Below are positions 7,242 through 10,522 of a DNA stretch of 10,522 bases, piece after piece (position 1 is the first letter of the stretch; each line of letters opens with the position of its first letter). A program made the translations under genes and the position numbers. The stretch is taken from NCBI GenBank assembly GCA_002170875.2, contig NHHT02000014.1, forward strand, positions 21,803 through 32,324. Direction: 5' to 3'. Under the pieces are notes generated by a model, which did no database searches, was not told the origin of the DNA, and saw only the letters and a list, made by a program, of their open reading frames with translations. This DNA comes from Pelagibacteraceae bacterium TMED170 (GTDB taxonomy: Bacteria; Pseudomonadota; Alphaproteobacteria; Pelagibacterales; Pelagibacteraceae).

Positions 7242-7814
7242 TTAAAAAAGCCGGCTAATTATAGCCGGCTTTTTTTTTATCTCTGATAAAATAGCTATTG
7301 ATTTGGCACCTAACAACTTTGTCTTTCCAAAATTATTTAATTTTATTCCCCCAAGAGGTATAAAATTTTGTTTAGCTATAATGCATATTAAATTGAATTT
7401 TGTGATACCTAAAAATGTACTTTTTTCTGGATAATTAGTTTTAAATAATCTGGAAAGAATAATTTCCTTACAGCCTTGCTTCTTTTTTATATTTATTTCT
7501 TTAAAGTTATGGGCTGAACCAATAATTTTAAAATTTTCTTTATTAATTTTACAAAAATTTATTCTCTTGTTATAGGCAGAAATATAGATACCGTCTGCTT
7601 TCAATTTCATAGCTAATCTTAAATTATTAGCAATATAAAAATCTATATTTTTTTTTTTACATTTTTTTCTGAATTCAATTATATCTTTAATGATGTGTTT
7701 TTTTTCTTGTTGACGGTATATTATTGAAAATTTACTTCTTTTTTTTATTAAATCAAAATTTAATGCTTTAATATTTTCGATATATAGGTAATAATTCTTT
7801 TTAACAATGAACAT
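7242..7814 (-). CDS. Divergent ThiE/TenI-family protein (thiamine-phosphate-synthase-like)
   Basis: This 190-residue protein has the order of motifs of thiamine phosphate synthase (joins HMP-PP and thiazole phosphate) and its TenI relatives. They are the first strand with an arginine (FSIIYRQQEKK, where ThiE has Q-R-K), YIANNLRLAMKLKADGIYI (ThiE: NDR.dlA...ADGvHlg), IIGSAHNFKEI (ThiE: iG.S.Hn..E), ILSRLFKTNYPEKSTFLG (ThiE: SP.f.T...) and IPLGGI...GAKSIAILSEI (GGI, then GA.gvA..S.i). Several residues usually conserved in active ThiE differ: NDR is NNL, the His of DGvH is Tyr, and the Pro of SP is Arg. It could therefore be TenI-like or have lost synthase activity. The start codon abuts that of yggS head-to-head in CATATG, and the last 7 codons run into the terminator stem. 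No Shine-Dalgarno is visible. Confidence 0.72.
   Translation of the reverse strand: MFIVKKNYYLYIENIKALNFDLIKKRSKFSIIYRQQEKKHIIKDIIEFRKKCKKKNIDFYIANNLRLAMKLKADGIYISAYNKRINFCKINKENFKIIGSAHNFKEINIKKKQGCKEIILSRLFKTNYPEKSTFLGITKFNLICIIAKQNFIPLGGIKLNNFGKTKLLGAKSIAILSEIKKKPAIISRLF
7244..7278. terminator. Bidirectional rho-independent terminator
   Basis: Two copies of the self-complementary octamer AGCCGGCT (7249-7256 and 7263-7270) form an 8-bp GC-rich stem with a 6-nt loop AATTAT. The stem is extended by A/T pairs, with nine T on the plus side and six T on the minus side. It terminates the porin transcript and, read the other way, the ThiE-like gene, whose last codons lie inside the stem. Confidence 0.93.
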
Positions 7815-8453
7815 ATGACAACAATAATTAATAATTTAAATAAAGTAAGATCTGATATTAACAACAAAAATGTTAAAATTATAGCTGTCAGTAAAACCTT
7901 TTCGTTCTCATATATTAAACCTTTAGTTGATAGTGGTCATATTCATTTTGGTGAAAATAAAGTCCAAGAAGCCGAAACGAAATGGAGTTTATTCAAAAAA
8001 ACAAATCAGGAAGTTAAACTCCACATGATTGGTAAATTACAGTCCAATAAAGCAAAAAAAGCTATAGAACTTTTTGATTATATTCATTCTCTAGATAATA
8101 AAAAGTTAGCCGATACTTTGAGTAAAAATGAAAGTATTTTAAATAAAAACTTGAAGTATTTTATTCAAGTAAATATTGGTAATGAGAATCAGAAATCAGG
8201 TATTTTGCCTTCAGATTTAGATAATTTTTTTACCTATTGTACAAAAGAAAAAAATTTAAATGTTATTGGCTTGATGGCTATTCCTCCTAACGATAACAAC
8301 ACAAGAAAATATTTTCAATATTTATCCGAAGCTAATGCTTCACTTGAACTACCAGAACTTAGTATTGGAATGTCTTCAGACTATAAAACAGCTTTGGATT
8401 TTAAAGCTTCTTTTTTAAGAATTGGCAGTTTAATTTTTGGTCCAAGAAACTAA
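7815..8453 (+). CDS. yggS: YggS/PLPBP family pyridoxal-phosphate homeostasis protein
   Basis: This protein binds pyridoxal 5'-phosphate without known catalysis and is needed for vitamin B6 and amino-acid homeostasis. At 212 residues it is slightly shorter than the family (~230), mostly in the N-terminal helix. Family motifs in order are the PLP-lysine strand IIAVSKTF (residues 22-29), the conserved HFGENKVQEAETKW, LHMIGKLQSNKAKK, YIHSLDN, YFIQVNIGNENQKSGI, NVIGLMAIPP, LSIGMSSDYKTAL and the final RIGSLIFGPR. The last two segments form the phosphate-binding end of the barrel. The start at 7815 agrees with the family N-terminus (NNLNKVR). It shares the CATATG palindrome with the start of the ThiE-like gene, has no Shine-Dalgarno, and its stop overlaps that of the converging transpeptidase gene by 4 nt. 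Confidence 0.94.
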   Translation: MTTIINNLNKVRSDINNKNVKIIAVSKTFSFSYIKPLVDSGHIHFGENKVQEAETKWSLFKKTNQEVKLHMIGKLQSNKAKKAIELFDYIHSLDNKKLADTLSKNESILNKNLKYFIQVNIGNENQKSGILPSDLDNFFTYCTKEKNLNVIGLMAIPPNDNNTRKYFQYLSEANASLELPELSIGMSSDYKTALDFKASFLRIGSLIFGPRN

Positions 8454-8938
8454 TATATACTTATTATACTATTCTTATTTAATTTAGAAACTATCAATCT
8501 CATATCTTTTTCCTTAATCGCTACACATCCAATTGTAGGTTTATAATCTTTTGTCAGGTGCATAAAAATTGCACTACCTTTATTTTTTATCGTAGGATTT
8601 TGATTGTAATTTAAAACTAGAATTAGATCATAAATTTTTTTTTTTAAATATAATTTTTCAGCACTATATTTAAAAGGAAATTTAATTAATTTATTATAAT
8701 ATTTTGAGTTAATATCATTACACCAACCCATATTCTTTTTAATAATAATTTTGTTTATTTTTGATTTAATTTTTTTTATACGATCTATCCTATAGTATAG
8801 CGCTTTAAATTTAAAATTTCCTCTAGGTGTGCATTTATCACCTTCCTTTTTTTTATTTGAAATTCCCCTTTTACCTATTGAACATTTTACTTTATAGTTA
8901 TCGAAGTATAATTTTTTTTTAACTAGTTTTATATGCAT
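8450..8938 (-). CDS. L,D-transpeptidase, YkuD family
   Basis: This 162-residue YkuD-domain protein belongs to the subfamily with a GW-C-x-D motif. L,D-transpeptidases form 3-3 cross-links or attach proteins to peptidoglycan through a catalytic cysteine. Visible features are CSIGKRGISNKKKEGDKCTPRGNF (residues 19-42; family G.KR.GD..TP.G.F), MGWCNDINSKYYNKLI (70-85), YSAEKLY and the active-site segment GSAIFMHL...KPTIGCVAI with His127 and Cys138. No signal peptide or membrane segment precedes the domain, although the substrate is periplasmic; this is common in the subfamily as far as I recall, but unexplained. The start overlaps the divergent regulator start by 6 nt (ATGCAT), and the end overlaps yggS by 4 nt. 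The start is supported by the family N-terminus lying only a few residues before the first conserved strand. Confidence 0.88.
   Translation of the reverse strand: MHIKLVKKKLYFDNYKVKCSIGKRGISNKKKEGDKCTPRGNFKFKALYYRIDRIKKIKSKINKIIIKKNMGWCNDINSKYYNKLIKFPFKYSAEKLYLKKKIYDLILVLNYNQNPTIKNKGSAIFMHLTKDYKPTIGCVAIKEKDMRLIVSKLNKNSIISIY
8907..8912 (+). promoter_or_regulatory. Candidate -10 box for the winged-helix regulator gene
   Basis: An exact TATAAT lies 20 nt before the regulator ATG at 8933, inside the first codons of the transpeptidase gene. TTTACT at 8886-8891 is a possible -35 with a short 15-nt spacer. Transcription would begin near 8919 and leave a leader of about 14 nt. This is tentative in such AT-rich DNA, but position and perfect hexamer are favourable. 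Confidence 0.42.
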
Positions 8939-9571
8939 AATACAAATACAAAAAAAAAGCTTCTTTGTTTTGGCTCTTCAGATTTTAACAATTCATTTGA
9001 TGAACTTAAAGAGTATTTAAATTTTAATTTAACTTTTACACAAGATTTAAATCTTGAAATTTTAGATGAAAATATTAGTATTTTGTTAATTGACAATCTA
9101 GTTTTAAAGAATGACAAAACATTAAAAACGTTAAAAATGCTTAAGATCCCTAAATTACTTTTCGCAGAAGCCAATTTTAAAGATCCATGCGAATGTTCTG
9201 CGAGAATGGATTTGCCATTAAAGTTTAGTGATTTAAATATTATCCTAAATGAAATTTTAACTAAAAAAAAATTTAATGACAACTCTTCTATAAATATTAA
9301 AGACTATATTTTAGACAAAAATGAAAAAAAATTAAAAAAGAATAATACATTTATAGTTATTACAGAAAAAGAAATTCAGTTGTTAGAGTTATTATTTAAA
9401 AATGACCAATCGTTAACAAAGAAGGATATATTAAAAACCGTTTGGAAATATGCTGAAGATGCAGATACTCATACGGTTGAGACCCACATATATAGGTTAA
9501 GAAAAAAAATATTAAATAAATTTAAAGATGAAAATTTTATTATTAACGACAAAAAAGGCTATTTAATCTGA
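8933..9571 (+). CDS. OmpR/PhoB-type winged-helix response regulator with degenerate receiver domain
   Basis: This is a DNA-binding regulator of 212 residues. The C-terminal ~90 residues (about 121-212) are a clear OmpR/PhoB effector domain: FIVITEKEIQLLELL, the recognition region LTKKDILKTVW, the signature DADTHTVETHIYRLRKKI (177-193) and the final beta-hairpin IINDKKGYLI. The N-terminal ~110 residues follow receiver topology but are eroded. The acidic pair expected after strand 1 is missing (KLLCFGSSDF). ILLIDNLV offers Asp54 as a possible phospho-acceptor, the Thr/Ser of strand 4 is absent (PKLLFAEANF), and LPLKFSDL keeps a lysine. No sensor kinase is nearby. The start ATG is the only option, as an in-frame TAG lies just upstream, and it shares ATGCAT with the divergent transpeptidase start. 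The target genes are unknown; the divergent neighbour is a reasonable guess. Confidence 0.86.
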   Translation: MHNTNTKKKLLCFGSSDFNNSFDELKEYLNFNLTFTQDLNLEILDENISILLIDNLVLKNDKTLKTLKMLKIPKLLFAEANFKDPCECSARMDLPLKFSDLNIILNEILTKKKFNDNSSINIKDYILDKNEKKLKKNNTFIVITEKEIQLLELLFKNDQSLTKKDILKTVWKYAEDADTHTVETHIYRLRKKILNKFKDENFIINDKKGYLI

Positions 9572-9590
9572 AAAAAAGAAATAAAATAGC
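9558..9590 (+). repeat. Inverted repeat spanning the regulator stop and the ArfA-like start region
   Basis: GCTATTT (9558-9564) is complementary to AAATAGC (9584-9590), with a 19-nt loop that holds the regulator TGA and the CTG at 9568. A weak RNA hairpin could form here and cover the initiation region of the next ORF. It lacks a T-tract, so it is not a terminator. Confidence 0.35.
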
Positions 9591-9675
9591 TATAGATTTA
9601 TTTTCGAAGAAATACCGAAAACGTGTCGTGAGACCAAAAAAAGGTAAAGGAAGCTTTAGACGGAAAAAAACTTAG
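9568..9675 (+). CDS. arfA: ArfA-like alternative ribosome-rescue factor, small ORF with a non-standard start
   Basis: The 35-codon frame from CTG 9568 to TAG 9675 contains RVVRPKKGKGSFRRKK, matching without gaps the core of E. coli ArfA (RVEKNKKGKGSYMRK), with a further match upstream (N-x-I ... YRKRV against NAI ... FRQRV). ArfA recruits RF2 to ribosomes stalled on mRNAs without a stop codon; its basic tail, including KGKGS, sits in the empty mRNA channel. It is therefore expected to act on the ribosome as a tmRNA backup. The frame is open from 9547, but no ATG, GTG or TTG occurs before the motif. CTG 9568 is favoured because it overlaps the regulator TGA as CTGA and gives LKKRNKIAID; ATA at 9586 or 9592 are alternatives. 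The protein lacks the long C-terminal tail of enterobacterial ArfA. The similarity is strong but short, and the start is uncertain. Confidence 0.68.
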   Translation: MKKRNKIAIDLFSKKYRKRVVRPKKGKGSFRRKKT

Positions 9676-9701
9676 TTTAAATTATCTTTAAAAAAATCTA
9701 A

Positions 9702-10522
9702 TCATAAATTAAGTCTTGCACCAATTGTTTGAATAATTTTTGAGGACAATTCAGTGCCTTTTTCTAAGCTTTCTTTTAATGTTTTGCCGTTAATATATCC
9801 ATGGAGAAAACCTCCTGCAAATAGGTCACCTGCTCCAGTTAAATCTACAATTTTAAGATTTCTTTTAGCTGAGCACTCTACAATTTCATTATTTTTAATC
9901 GCTAAAGCTCCTTTTTCTCCTCGAGTAATTACTATTAGTTTATTAATTTTTTTTGAAAACTCAATTACATCTTCAAATTTTTTAGCATCAATTAAAGACA
10001 TGATTTCTTGTTCATTAGCAAAAGTAATATGTAATTTGTTTTTAACTAAATCTAAAAAATGCAACTTATGTCTTTCTACACAAAATAAATCTGACAAAGA
10101 CATCGCTACTTTATTTGAATTTTGAATTGCTTTTTCAAAAGCCTTTTTAGGCTCTCCTTCATCCCAAAGATATCCCTCTAGAAACAAGAGCTCACTGTTT
10201 TTTACTGAATTAATGTCTATATCATTTTCATTAATTTTGCCTGCTGTTCCAAGGAATGTGCACATAGTTCTTTCTGAGTCAGGGGTAATTAAAATCAAGC
10301 AAGTACCAGTAGGAATTGCTTCTTTTTTTTTGGAATAGAAGTATTTAACTTTTTCTTTTTTTAGTCCTTCTTCATACTTGGCACCAAGCTTATCATCACT
10401 AATTTTACCAATAAAACCAACATCATTTTCAAGTTGAGAAAGACCTACTATAGAATTAGCAACTGAACCACCAGAAACTGTTTCTTCAATTTTAAGGTTT
10501 GAGAGTAATTTTTTAAATTCAC
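9702..10522 (-). CDS. PfkB-family (adenosine/ribokinase-like) sugar or nucleoside kinase, N-terminus outside window
   Basis: The frame is open to the window edge, so the gene is truncated at its 5' end; a TTG at 10298 is an internal codon and not the start. The 272 visible residues carry PfkB signature 1 (SGGSVANSI...GLSQLENDVGFIGKISDDKLG), the ATP/substrate region TGTCLILITPDSERTMCTFLGTA, IVITRGEKGALAI and signature 2 DLTGAGDLFAGGFLHG. In signature 2 the Asp of GAGD is the catalytic base and the glycines form the anion hole. The TPDSERTM...LG pattern is typical of the adenosine-kinase-like branch that is widespread in Alphaproteobacteria, but the substrate (adenosine, ribose or another sugar) cannot be fixed from this part. 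It ends 26 nt from the converging ArfA-like ORF, with no hairpin terminator visible between them. Confidence 0.93.
   Translation of the reverse strand, partial: EFKKLLSNLKIEETVSGGSVANSIVGLSQLENDVGFIGKISDDKLGAKYEEGLKKEKVKYFYSKKKEAIPTGTCLILITPDSERTMCTFLGTAGKINENDIDINSVKNSELLFLEGYLWDEGEPKKAFEKAIQNSNKVAMSLSDLFCVERHKLHFLDLVKNKLHITFANEQEIMSLIDAKKFEDVIEFSKKINKLIVITRGEKGALAIKNNEIVECSAKRNLKIVDLTGAGDLFAGGFLHGYINGKTLKESLEKGTELSSKIIQTIGARLNL

Noticed and set aside
8929..9282. Minus-strand ORF opposite the regulator
   Set aside because: Shadow of the winged-helix regulator gene, which has clear domain evidence on the plus strand.
9676..9701. Terminator between the ArfA-like ORF and the PfkB gene
   Set aside because: A/T runs are present but there is no GC-containing stem.
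9754..10125. Plus-strand ORF inside the PfkB kinase gene
   Set aside because: Antisense to the conserved kinase frame, with no recognisable motifs.
9702..10298. PfkB gene starting at TTG 10298
   Set aside because: The frame continues without a stop to the window edge and carries the conserved GGS.AN motif upstream, so the gene is truncated by the window and does not start there.

Overview
The window is a very AT-rich, densely packed bacterial chromosome segment. Low GC, A/T-ending codons, Lys/Asn/Ile-rich proteins, almost no intergenic DNA and an alphaproteobacterial gene order (parA-parB converging on a DUF3576-leuS-lptE-holA operon) all point to a streamlined marine alphaproteobacterium of the SAR11/Pelagibacterales type. 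This assignment rests on gene content and style, not on a database match.

Layout. (1) 1-1375, + strand: the 3' part of parA, then complete parB, overlapping by ATGA; this is the chromosome segregation pair. (2) 1365-5889, - strand: a tight four-gene operon read in the order DUF3576 lipoprotein, leuS, lptE, holA (gaps of 10, 6 and 0 nt). The end of holA overlaps the end of parB by 11 nt. (3) 5890-6106: the only sizeable intergenic stretch (217 nt), a divergent promoter region with a perfect 16-bp palindrome. (4) 6107-7222, +: a secreted outer-membrane porin, with the best ribosome binding site in the window and a more GC-rich codon choice, as expected of a highly expressed protein. A strong bidirectional terminator follows. 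(5) 7242-9675: four genes on alternating strands with essentially no space between them: a divergent ThiE/TenI-like protein (-), the YggS/PLPBP pyridoxal-phosphate protein (+), a YkuD-type L,D-transpeptidase (-) and an OmpR-type winged-helix regulator with a degenerate receiver (+). Both head-to-head junctions sit in 6-bp palindromes (CATATG and ATGCAT) that supply both start codons. (6) 9568-9675, +: a very short ORF without any ATG/GTG/TTG upstream of its conserved core, carrying the KKGKGS core of the ribosome-rescue factor ArfA. It overlaps the regulator stop as CTGA. (7) 9702-10522, -: the C-terminal part of a PfkB/adenosine-kinase family sugar kinase whose N-terminus lies beyond the window.

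Functionally, most genes are housekeeping: segregation, DNA polymerase clamp loading, LPS export, leucyl-tRNA charging, vitamin B6 homeostasis and wall cross-linking. The most interesting parts are the unannotated ArfA-like ORF with an apparently non-standard start, the promoter-less head-to-head gene pairs, the eroded ThiE-like and receiver domains, and a terminator whose stem also encodes the C-terminus of the gene it faces. I see no CRISPR array, insertion sequence, rRNA, tRNA, prophage or parS site.
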